Shown here one piece after another: positions 1-6,615 of a stretch of DNA of 13,594 nucleotides. How positions within the stretch are numbered: the first letter of the stretch is position 1; the number at the start of each line of letters is the position of its first letter. Source of the DNA: an uncultured Neisseriaceae bacterium (GTDB lineage: Bacteria; Pseudomonadota; Gammaproteobacteria; Burkholderiales; UBA11063); assembly GCA_903891375.1 (NCBI GenBank), contig CAITEL010000264.1, forward strand, positions 1-13,594, in the 5' to 3' direction. Below the pieces are notes generated by a model, which was not told the origin of the DNA, ran no database searches, and saw only the letters and a program-made list of their open reading frames with translations. A program made the position numbers and the translations under genes.

Positions 1-59
1 AAGATATATTTCATTGCATAATCAAAACTGATTAAAGGCTTATCGTGTGTACTTGTCAT
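1..59 (-). CDS. Rpn-type PD-(D/E)XK nuclease / putative transposase, N-terminal fragment (runs off left edge)
   Basis: Reading leftward from ATG at 59-57, 19 codons are visible before the window ends: MTSTHDKPLISFDYAMKYI. The phrase KPLISFDYAMKYI is what I know from the start of Rpn-family recombination-promoting nucleases / PD-(D/E)XK nuclease-family transposases, which typically begin with a short lead and then an (L)ISFDxAxKxLLR block. A GGAG Shine-Dalgarno (CTCC at 70-73 on the plus strand) lies 10 nt upstream of the ATG, and an extended -10 promoter lies further upstream at 135-143. The catalytic part is outside the window, so completeness cannot be judged. These proteins are often accessory, repeated in host-associated genomes and prone to decay. 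Start well supported; family call moderate because so little is visible. Confidence 0.6.
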   Translation of the reverse strand, partial: MTSTHDKPLISFDYAMKYI

Positions 60-134
60 TAATTTTATGCTCCATTTATTATTTTGTACATGGTGGTTTC
101 GATAATGTAATCACTATGTAAGGCATCTACTAGT

Positions 135-143
135 ATTATACCA
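135..143 (-). promoter_or_regulatory. Extended -10 promoter for the leftward nuclease gene
   Basis: The minus strand reads TGGTATAAT, a perfect TATAAT preceded by the TGn extension. The hexamer at -35 spacing (158-163) is poor, as is usual for extended -10 promoters. It lies about 75 bases upstream of the ATG at 59. The same nine bases recur at 4875-4883 and 7007-7015 on the plus strand. Confidence 0.45.
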
Positions 144-525
144 TACTAACCTAAAATGCACCCACATATTATAAAAAAGCGGTAATTAATTGTCTTGGCA
201 CCTTAATTGTTTACTCCTGCAAAAACAATATAAACATTATTAATCCTACATTCCTCACAAAATTTAAATTTAATTAGATTTAAATTTATTTTGAATGATA
301 AACCAATTTTGGATATTATTGATGTGTATAACATTAATCAATTAATAGAAAAAGCCCAGCTGATGAAAAAAATTCCTTTAATACCAGATAGCCTAATGTA
401 AATTAGTAGACATGTCCCAAACATATTAATCATTATACGTAAAATAGCCAAATAAATGTTTTTAGTGCATAAATATGTGATAGAATTACATGATAATACT
501 AATTGATTTTGGAGGAGAGCTAAAA
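144..525. other. Gene-poor interval with a possible ORF remnant at 234-401 (+)
   Basis: No convincing gene is present. On the plus strand a frame is open from the TAA at 231-233 to the TAA at 399-401, without an ATG near its beginning. Its last part, from TTG at 291, reads like real protein (DIIDVYNINQLIEKAQLM and then KKIPLIPDSLM), with plausible amphipathic content. I do not recognise it. It may be the C-terminal end of a decayed gene. The remainder is AT-rich and includes the presumed promoter of the zinc-ribbon gene, where GATAATACT around 491-499 is a possible -10 with no clear -35. Confidence 0.3.
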
Positions 526-838
526 ATGAGTTTTTTTAAAAATTTATTTAATTCTATGGGTGGCCATCATGGGGGGAGGTAATCGTGGTAGCGGTCATGG
601 AGGTTATAGTAATAATGATTATAATAATTATCCCCAACAACAGCAACAGCAACAAACAACCAAGATTCAACCATCAGGTAATGCTTGTCAAAAATGTAAT
701 ACCCAAAATGAGATAGGTGCAAAATTCTGTATGAATTGTGGTACTAGTTTGGCAAATGTGAGTAAATTTTGTGCAAATTGTGGTACACAAAATCAGGCAA
801 CGGGCAAATTTTGCTCTAACTGTGGCGGTCAAATATAA
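526..838 (+). pseudogene. Small double-zinc-ribbon protein, frame broken (or +1 frameshifted) at a G6 tract
   Basis: A strong ribosome site (GGAGGAG, 511-517) precedes ATG 526, which opens a frame reading MSFFKNLFNSMGGHHGGR and stops at TAA 580-582. The continuation lies in the +1 frame and runs to TAA 836-838. Removing one G from the GGGGGG run at 571-576 joins them into one protein of about 103 residues, reading HHGGGNRGSGHGG across the join. The parts are a short hydrophobic/basic N-terminus, a Gly/Asn/Tyr-rich linker, a Gln run of seven, and two zinc ribbons at the C-terminus with four CxxC pairs (CQKC, CMNC, CANC, CSNC), the DZR-type arrangement. Function is unknown. A GTG inside the second frame (560) could start only a headless product and lacks a fitting ribosome site. 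Causes to separate: sequencing error in the homopolymer, slippage mutation or phase variation, or programmed +1 frameshifting at GGG AGG TAA. Confidence 0.65.
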
Positions 839-887
839 TATACTCATTTATATTCAAAAATATGAGACTTGAATATGAATGAGTATA
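839..887 (+). terminator. Long hairpin immediately after the zinc-ribbon gene
   Basis: Arms at 839-857 and 869-887 are inverted repeats of 19 bp with a single T-G wobble, around an 11-base loop. The left arm begins right after the stop codon of the zinc-ribbon gene. No U-tract follows, so it could be an mRNA-stabilising or bidirectional structure rather than a classical intrinsic terminator. A second, weaker stem-loop follows (ACATGGCG paired with CGCCTCCATGT, 887-913). Confidence 0.45.
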
Positions 888-960
888 CATGGCGTAACTT
901 GTCGCCTCCATGTGTCTTGACTCTGTTCGAGTATAGATAAAGTAATAGAAACTAAAATAT

Positions 961-1683
961 ATGAAAATAACCCAGTCAAAATTTTTGATGCTATATATTG
1001 TATTAGCGATCCTTATGTGTGTGATTGAACTACGTGATATGGCTACATTACGTTATATAATTAAGCCTTTATTATGCTTGAGCTTAGTGGGTTATGTTTG
1101 TACAAGCTATAAAAAATATGGCTTGAGAAACTTACTGTTAATTCAGATTGCATTGATTTTCTCTTTTTTAGGCGATTCATTTTTACTTTTTCCTAATTTT
1201 TTTATTTTAGGTTTAATTTCTTTTCTTTTTGCGCATATAAGTTATATTGTGCTTTTCTATAAAGATGCTGATATATCCAATGTTATGCTCGCTAGAGCTA
1301 TACCCACATTACAAAAATCAGATACTAAAATTAATTTTATATTGGTTATTCTTGGGGTAATTGTTTATATAGGTGTATTTTATTTTTTAATACAAGATAA
1401 ATTACACGATTTAAAGATTCCTGTATTAATTTATATGATTGTGATTAGCCTTATGTTTATTTTAGCATTATTAAGAAAAGTTAAAGTAGGATATAAGGTG
1501 GTCGTTGTCGGGGCATTATTTTTTGTAATTTCTGACTCTACTTTAGCTATAAATATGTTTGTATCACAATTTAAATTCGCAAGCTTACTAATTATGGTTA
1601 CGTATATGCTAGCCCAATATCTTATTGTGACTGGGTGTGTCAAAAAATCTTTTCGTGATATACTTAGCACGGTCATCATTTGA
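961..1683 (+). CDS. YhhN/TMEM86-family membrane protein, putative lysoplasmalogenase
   Basis: This 240-residue, strongly hydrophobic protein has about eight predicted membrane helices. It carries the hallmarks of the YhhN (TMEM86) family: a KPLL segment near residues 36-39, FSFLGDSFLLFPNFFILGL (residues 67-85) with Asp72, and a C-terminal VISDSTLAINMF with Asp192 followed by TYMLAQYLI. The two aspartates are the conserved polar residues of the family. Characterised members (mammalian TMEM86B, bacterial lysoplasmalogenase) hydrolyse the vinyl-ether bond of lysoplasmalogen, giving a fatty aldehyde and a glycerophospho-alcohol. Substrate here is inferred. No clear Shine-Dalgarno precedes the ATG; TTGACT (916-921) with TAAAGT is a weak promoter candidate. 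The last eight residues and the stop codon lie inside a dispersed repeat starting at 1658, so the native C-terminus has probably been replaced. It is followed by a hydroxylase-type gene and an aldehyde dehydrogenase on the same strand. Confidence 0.8.
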   Translation: MKITQSKFLMLYIVLAILMCVIELRDMATLRYIIKPLLCLSLVGYVCTSYKKYGLRNLLLIQIALIFSFLGDSFLLFPNFFILGLISFLFAHISYIVLFYKDADISNVMLARAIPTLQKSDTKINFILVILGVIVYIGVFYFLIQDKLHDLKIPVLIYMIVISLMFILALLRKVKVGYKVVVVGALFFVISDSTLAINMFVSQFKFASLLIMVTYMLAQYLIVTGCVKKSFRDILSTVII

Positions 1684-1766
1684 ACTTTTTGATTTTGCTC
1701 CTGATGTACTACCTGTACACGGCGTCGCCTATCAAAAACCTCAAATTTCGAGCGCACTAAGTATAA
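1658..1766. repeat. Dispersed palindromic repeat, copy 1 (MITE-like)
   Basis: This element of about 109 bp is bounded by ATATACTTAGCACGG (1658-1672) and GCACTAAGTATA (1754-1765), which are imperfect terminal inverted repeats. Inside, TTGAACTTTTTGAT pairs with ATCAAAAACCTCAA (1731-1744), so most of the element can fold into a long imperfect hairpin. It shares three blocks with the copy at 12308-12422: GCTCCTGATGTAC (1697-1709), TACACGGCGTCGC (1716-1728) and ATCAAAAACCTCAA. It encodes no protein. It occupies nearly the whole gap between the lysoplasmalogenase and the hydroxylase gene and supplies the 3' end of the former. Confidence 0.75.
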
Positions 1767-1796
1767 ATTAGAAAAATAATATAAAGAGGAGTATAG

Positions 1797-2672
1797 ATGG
1801 ATTCGAGTTTAATTCTTTTACTTTTAGCACCAGTGTTTTTAGCGATTTTTGTTCTTGAGGTCTGGTATTGCTATAAAAAATGCATAAAAATGTATACACT
1901 CAAAGATACGTTAGCTAATATTTCATTATCGTTGATGTATCAAGTTTCAGATGTTATTTTTACGTTTTTAATTGTCAAAACTATCTATGTATGGGTATTT
2001 AATCATGGATTTAAATTGTTTAGTATAAATTCGGGATGGAATCTTTTTTTATTATTTATATGTCAAGACTTTCTCTATTATTGGTTTCATAGGTCGGCGC
2101 ATCGAATTAGATGGATGTGGGCGTCGCATGTTACACATCATTCTTCTACTAGGTTAAATTTTTCTACGGCTTTTAGGCAGAGTATGACTTATCCTATTTC
2201 TGGAATGTGGTTATTTTGGTTGCCTTTAGCATATATGGGGTTTAATCCAGATATGGTGATATTAGTTGTGGCCCTAAATTTGGCTTTTCAGTTTTTTATT
2301 CATACGCAACTGGTTAATAAAATTGGCTTTTTAGAAAAAATATTTAATACCCCTTCACATCATAGAGCGCATCATGGAACCAATCCACAATATATTGATA
2401 AAAATTATGCGGGGATTTTAATTATTTGGGACAAACTCTTTGGTACATTTGTTGAAGAAAAAGAGTCGCCCAATTATGGTATTGTTGGGCAAGTATATAG
2501 TTATAATCCGATAACTTTAACTTTTCATGAGTGGGTTAGCATGTTTAAGGATGTTGTTAAAACAGGAGATTTACGTTATTTCATCATGCCACCAGCGTGG
2601 AAACAAGTTAATAAAGCCAACAAATTTAAAGAAAGAAAAGTAGACGATGGAAAATCTGAAGACGTTGCATGA
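1797..2672 (+). CDS. Fatty acid hydroxylase/sterol desaturase-superfamily membrane protein, alkylglycerol monooxygenase-like
   Basis: This 291-residue integral membrane protein has the complete histidine set of the di-iron hydroxylase superfamily (Pfam fatty acid hydroxylase): HRSAH (98-102), HVTHH (111-115), His169 in FFIHTQ, and HRAHH (189-193), followed by the conserved NYAG (203-206) and WDKLFGTF (211-218). Such enzymes use a di-iron centre and O2 to oxidise lipid C-H bonds. The pattern of the last boxes and WDxLFGTF matches the alkylglycerol monooxygenase/TMEM195-like branch at least as well as true sterol desaturases. AGMO cleaves O-alkyl glycerol ethers to a fatty aldehyde. The exact reaction is inference, strengthened by a lysoplasmalogenase upstream and a fatty aldehyde dehydrogenase downstream. 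A good ribosome site, AGAGGA (1785-1790), precedes the ATG by 6 nt. Its 3' end overlaps the next gene by 26 bases, implying translational coupling. Confidence 0.8.
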   Translation: MDSSLILLLLAPVFLAIFVLEVWYCYKKCIKMYTLKDTLANISLSLMYQVSDVIFTFLIVKTIYVWVFNHGFKLFSINSGWNLFLLFICQDFLYYWFHRSAHRIRWMWASHVTHHSSTRLNFSTAFRQSMTYPISGMWLFWLPLAYMGFNPDMVILVVALNLAFQFFIHTQLVNKIGFLEKIFNTPSHHRAHHGTNPQYIDKNYAGILIIWDKLFGTFVEEKESPNYGIVGQVYSYNPITLTFHEWVSMFKDVVKTGDLRYFIMPPAWKQVNKANKFKERKVDDGKSEDVA

Positions 2673-4023
2673 TTACTTTCTTACGGGTGAGACCAAACAG
2701 TATGAGTTGCGTATACAAAAATTAAAACAACTTCGTCAAAGTATAAAAAATCATCAATTACAATTACAAGAAGCGTTAAATTTAGATTTAAATAAACCAG
2801 AAATGGAAAGTTATGCTAGTGAAATATCAATAGTTTATGATGAGATTAATTTTGCAATTAAGCATTTAAAATCATGGATGAAGCCGATTAATGTAGCAAC
2901 TCCATTACCATTTTTTTTATCGAAAAGCTTTATTTGTAAAGTTCCATTAGGTGTGGTACTTGTTATTTCACCATGGAATTATCCAGTGCAGTTATCGTTA
3001 TCACCTTTAGTTGGGGCAATCGTTGCGGGTAATTGTGTAGTTTTAAAACCATCAGAATTTACTCCTAATGTAAATAGTATAATAAAAAATATATTAAATG
3101 ACGTTTTTAGCAAAAATTATGTGGAGATATATGAGGGTGATGGTGCAAAAATAATTCCCCAGTTAATTAATTCTGGAATATTTAAGCATGTTTTTTTTAC
3201 AGGTTCTACGCTTGTAGGTAAAGAAATCGCAATTATGTGTGCAACAAAGTTAATCCCATATACTTTGGAGTTAGGTGGTAAGAGTCCAGCTATTGTAGAT
3301 AATACAGCAAAGCTAGAATTAGTAGCAAAGCGGTTGGTTTGGGCGAAATTTTATAATGCAGGTCAAACTTGTGTGGCGCCAGATTATGTTTTAGTGCATA
3401 AAGAGATTAAAGAGAAATTTATTGAATATTGTAAAAAATACATAGATATTTTTTACAATGGGCAATCACATACAATGTCTAAAATCATTACACAAAAACG
3501 TTTTAACACATTGTGTGATTATTTAGAAGGTACTGATATTATTTATGGTGGCGGGTATAATCGGGAAACACTATCGTTTGAGCCTACATTACTTAATGAA
3601 CCATCATTAAGTCATAAAGTTATGCAGGAAGAGATATTCGGGCCAATTTTACCACTTTTAACCTATGAAAATTTTACGGATATAGTTGAGGTTATAAATC
3701 ATAATCCAAACCCATTGGCTTTATATGTTTTTAGTGAGGATAAACAATTTACTAATAACATTATCCAAAATATTCAGTTTGGAGGTGGTGGGGTAAATAT
3801 TGCATTAATGCATGTGGTTAATATCAACTTACCTTTTGGTGGTATTATGTCGAGTGGTTGTGGTAAATATCATGGTAAATACAGTTTTGATATATTCTCT
3901 CATTCTAAATCTATTTTAAATATGTCCACTAAAATAGATGTAGCATTAAAATACCCACCATATACAAAATTTAAAACTTGGCTTTTAAGAAAATTACTAC
4001 CAAAACCATGCAATACAAAGTAA
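2647..4023 (+). CDS. Class 3 (ALDH3-type) fatty aldehyde dehydrogenase
   Basis: This 458-residue NAD(P)-dependent aldehyde dehydrogenase shows PWNYP (109-113), KPSE with Lys134 in the cofactor site, FFTGSTLVGK (183-192), the catalytic general base Glu208 in LELGGK, the nucleophile Cys242 in NAGQTC, EEIFGP (328-333) and PFGG before the C-terminus. Its short length and the ending KYHGKYSFDIFSHSKS followed by YPPYTKFKTWLLRKLL are typical of class 3 enzymes, which lack the long N-terminus of other ALDHs and often carry a C-terminal membrane-associating tail. Class 3 members oxidise medium- and long-chain fatty aldehydes to acids. The ATG lies inside the end of the hydroxylase gene (26-base overlap), with the purine-rich GAAAGAAAAG upstream. 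It would complete the pathway by detoxifying or salvaging the aldehyde released by the two preceding enzymes. All key residues are present and it appears intact. Confidence 0.9.
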   Translation: MENLKTLHDYFLTGETKQYELRIQKLKQLRQSIKNHQLQLQEALNLDLNKPEMESYASEISIVYDEINFAIKHLKSWMKPINVATPLPFFLSKSFICKVPLGVVLVISPWNYPVQLSLSPLVGAIVAGNCVVLKPSEFTPNVNSIIKNILNDVFSKNYVEIYEGDGAKIIPQLINSGIFKHVFFTGSTLVGKEIAIMCATKLIPYTLELGGKSPAIVDNTAKLELVAKRLVWAKFYNAGQTCVAPDYVLVHKEIKEKFIEYCKKYIDIFYNGQSHTMSKIITQKRFNTLCDYLEGTDIIYGGGYNRETLSFEPTLLNEPSLSHKVMQEEIFGPILPLLTYENFTDIVEVINHNPNPLALYVFSEDKQFTNNIIQNIQFGGGGVNIALMHVVNINLPFGGIMSSGCGKYHGKYSFDIFSHSKSILNMSTKIDVALKYPPYTKFKTWLLRKLLPKPCNTK

Positions 4024-4141
4024 TCATGCCAATTCAAGTGTGAAAAAGCAATTTCCATTTTCTATGGTATGTTTAAAATTTTATAGTAGTATTTGAAATT
4101 ATAGTATAATACAGGTAAATAACATCTTTTGTAAAAGGAAT

Positions 4142-4816
4142 TTACCGTTATGGAGAGGAATCTTTCGGCAAGAATCAAAAAATTACTCATATCGTGATGT
4201 GGCGATATTATTTCCACATATAAAAAAAGAAAATTTTCAACATTTTTTTAAAACACTTGCGTATTTATCGGGTACAATTATAAATAGAGCACAGCTTGCC
4301 CGTGATATTGAATGTAGCGAAACATCTATTCGAAATTATTTAGCTATTAGTGAGGGGACTTTTCTTTGGAGAAACATTCTTAGTTTTGAAAGAAGTGGTT
4401 ATAAAAATTTGGTCAAAATGCCTAAAGGTTACATGGCAGATTCTGGTCTGCTTCATTATCTTACAAAAATTAATGATATTGAAACTTTACGTCGTCATCC
4501 GATGATTGGTAAATCTTTTGAAGGATTTGTTATTAATGAAATCATAAAAGGGCTACAGTCTCAATCTATAGGTTCATGGGAGGCATACCATTACAGAACA
4601 AGACATGGTGCAGAAATTGACTTGATATTAGATGGACGTTTTGGTATTCTCCCTATAGAAATAAAATATGGCACAAGCATTGAACGTAGGTCATTAGTAA
4701 CTCTAAGTAAATTTGTAGAAGAGGAAAAACTACCACTTGGAATCGTTATTAATCAGTCAGATAAAATACTATGGTTAACGCCAAATATAATTCAAATCCC
4801 TGTTAGATATATTTAA
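4142..4816 (+). pseudogene. C-terminal remnant of an AAA_14/DUF4143-type ATPase
   Basis: The frame is open from about 4097 to TAA 4814-4816. Recognisable homology starts near 4142 with LPLWRGIF, upstream of the GTG at 4199, so that GTG is not the original start. What remains is the central winged-helix part (LARDIECSETSIRNYL) and the DUF4143 domain: KGYMADSGLLHYL, SFEGFVINEI (107-116, counted from the GTG), then YRTRHGAEIDLIL and LPIEIKYG (151-158), a PD-(D/E)XK-like D...ExK core. Full proteins are about 380-400 residues and begin with a P-loop ATPase domain (Walker A/B), which is absent here. Upstream bases to 4024 hold no such domain in any frame I can read. It is therefore a 5'-truncated gene, unlikely to function as an ATPase. 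Family members are scattered accessory proteins of unknown role. Confidence 0.75.
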
Positions 4817-4993
4817 GAATAATATAATTTTATGAAAAGTGCTTGATGTAATTACAGAAATTCAAACTCGAATTTGGTATAATAGATGATGTTTTTAAAC
4901 ATATGTTATTGACATTCTAAATCACAGTATGATATCATTATGTAATAATATCATTTTACAATACATGCCAGTGTTAAGTATATAATAAAGTTA
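4817..4993 (+). promoter_or_regulatory. Orphan promoter-like stretch with no gene downstream on its strand
   Basis: Two plus-strand promoter-like signals occur here: the extended -10 TGGTATAAT (4875-4883), overlapping the end of the partial palindrome CAAACTCGAATTTG; and TTGACA (4909-4914), 18 bases before TATCAT (4933-4938), which sits in the palindrome ATGATATCAT (4929-4938). ATATCAT recurs at 4948-4954, an operator-like arrangement. Downstream on the plus strand there is no gene until 7210, and the next gene body is on the opposite strand. These could drive an antisense or small RNA, or be the control region of a deleted gene. Confidence 0.3.
4963..4985. repeat. Isolated end of the dispersed palindromic repeat
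   Basis: Twenty-three bases are the exact reverse complement of 12308-12330, the left terminus of repeat copy 2, and contain its TATACTTAACACTGGCATG end. Similarity stops abruptly on both sides, and none of the internal blocks follows. It lies just beyond the stop codon of the minus-strand propeller gene. It is either a solo end left after deletion or a rearrangement scar. Confidence 0.65.
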
Positions 4994-5869
4994 TTACTTA
5001 TAACTCATTACTCCAATTGGTTCGATGCTGTTAGAACGACTAGTAAATGCTACATAAAGTCTACCATCGTTACCAAAATGCATTCCAAACCAACCTGTGT
5101 CAGGTAAAGAGTATAATGCAGAGAAATCAGCTTCACCAAAAGTTAACCAATTTGTACCATCGAAATATTTCACGATGGTATTATAACTGCCAAAATCTTG
5201 AAAAAGTACATATGGTTGGTGGCTAATTGGATTAAATTCAATTTGCACTTGAGCAGTTTGGTTGCTTGGTGAGGAAGAGTTGAAATTCTGTGCTCCAACA
5301 TAAACCCAGTTGGTACTATTATATTGTAAGACTGATACCGTGGCTACACTAGCGCTCAATATATTGGTATATGCAATGATTGGTTGATTATCTGTAGGAT
5401 CGAATGTTAATGAAATTGACCCATTACTCTTAGGAATGGAATCATGGTTACCAACATATTGCCAATTAATCCCATCAAATTGCATAACTTCAATCCTGCT
5501 ACTCGAATTTAGATTATAAAATGCGATGTACGGAATATTGTTATTTGGGTTTATTTTTAGTACTGGATTAGATGTGTAAGATGATTCATTTAATCCAGGC
5601 ATCCCAAGATAATTCCAACTTTCGCCATCATACTTTTTTATTGAGGTAGTAATATCTGATGTATTACTGTCATCGAAAGCAATATAAAGTTTTCCAGTGT
5701 TATCGAAATCAATTTGTGGGGCATTTAATCCACTGCCTCCACTACCAAAGTCAGTATCATTGTTAATTTGAACCCAAATTACACCATTATATTGTTCTAC
5801 AATCATGTGCTGAGTAACATTATCTATATATGTCACATATGGTTGCATAGTTACTGGATTTATTTTAAT
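4994..5869 (-). pseudogene. Beta-propeller-like repeat protein, C-terminal part (5' end lost)
   Basis: About five and a half tandem units of roughly 50 residues are visible. Each has a strand like IEFNPxxxQPYVxF followed by a (K/Q)(Y/F)DGxxWxYVG turn: YNGVIWVQI, YDGESWNYLG, FDGINWQYVG, YNSTNWVYVG and FDGTNWLTFG. This is the pattern of a sialidase/Kelch-like propeller, rich in Asn, Ser and Thr, as in exported proteins. I do not recognise a specific family. The in-frame ATG at 5848 is not a true start: the first repeat already begins upstream (IKINPVTMQPYV, from 5869), and no signal peptide is present. The frame is lost at a 16-bp palindrome at 5888-5903, beyond which a different frame encodes Ig-like repeats. 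It probably formed the C-terminal part of a large surface or secreted protein. Confidence 0.5.
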
Positions 5870-6615
5870 CTCTTTGGGTATAATTCCTCGCAGCTTGCTG
5901 CGACACTGTGACTCATATTGGTAATGGTTACTAATCGAGACTCCACGTCAATACCATCATTTATAATAGTCACATTATCTAATGGTGATAAAGCTAATAG
6001 TGCACGATATTCATTTGCAGTATAATAAAGAGTTAATATACGACTATAATTTTTAAAAGCAGTTCCATCATAATAAGTACTATTAAATTTAATAATGAAA
6101 GGTTTATTAATATCTGTTTGCATATCACTTAAATTTAGACGGAAAGTGCAACTACTATTTTGGCTAAGTGGTACAGTTGTGCTACAAGTGTCATTACTCT
6201 CGGTTATTACTGCACTTCCGAGTAGAGCTTGTGCGGATATACTTTGTATATTAATCGGTACCCCACCAATATTACTTACTGTTACACCAATACTAGTAGA
6301 TTGGGTAGCATTAAACATTACTAGGTTAGAGGAGGCAGTTAGTGTGACTAGGGCACCATTTTTACTGTTATACCATTGAATATTCTGTGTGGTAGAGTTT
6401 GGACCATTTGGAGTTGAGTTATCGTATCCTACAGTTATGGTAGAACTTCCATTGCCAGCACTAGGTACATTAAAGTATACAATACAATTTTGCCCAACAG
6501 TTAATTGCGTTCCTGTACTACAGGAATTATTACCATTAGTTAATGTTACTCCATCCTGAACTAAAATAGAATTAATAGCAGACGCTTGATTACCTGTATT
6601 GGTAACTGTCTGTAT
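5860..6615 (-). pseudogene. Ig-like (choice-of-anchor-D-type) repeat fragment of a surface protein
   Basis: A minus-strand frame of 251 codons is open from just after the stop at 6618-6616, with no start codon or signal peptide at its head. The ATG at 6318 falls in mid-protein. It has at least two repeats of the type VTNTGNxxxxINSI, CSTGTQLTVGQNC, then VSNIGGVPINIQSI, CSTTVPLSQNSSC, each with a Cys pair, followed by the beginning of a third (VTITNMSHS). Such modules, often labelled choice-of-anchor D, build extracellular bacterial proteins. The third repeat is cut after SHS by the sequence VAASCEELYPKRLK and a stop, encoded by the palindrome TCGCAGCTTGCTGCGA (5888-5903) and its flank. The propeller fragment follows directly in another frame. 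Both ends are broken, so it is a gene relic. Confidence 0.5.
5888..5903. repeat. Perfect 16-bp palindrome at a gene breakpoint
   Basis: TCGCAGCTTGCTGCGA comprises two perfectly complementary arms (TCGCAGC and GCTGCGA) around TT. It is GC-rich within AT-rich surroundings. It sits exactly where the Ig-like frame ends and the propeller frame begins, with GGGTATAAT at 5876-5884 next to it. It resembles the terminal part of a small mobile or repeat element left after excision. I saw no second copy in the window. Confidence 0.45.

Noticed and set aside
634..656. CAA/CAG run as a variable microsatellite
   Set aside because: Mixed codons encode a Gln run within a linker. The repeat is imperfect and in-frame changes would be tolerated, so it is not reported as a separate signal.
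1431..1757. Minus-strand frame of 108 codons opposite the lysoplasmalogenase end
   Set aside because: It is antisense to a recognised gene and runs through the dispersed repeat; its product shows no domain.
6095..6379. Plus-strand frame of 94 codons
   Set aside because: It is the shadow of the minus-strand Ig-like repeats, with no ribosome site or recognisable protein.
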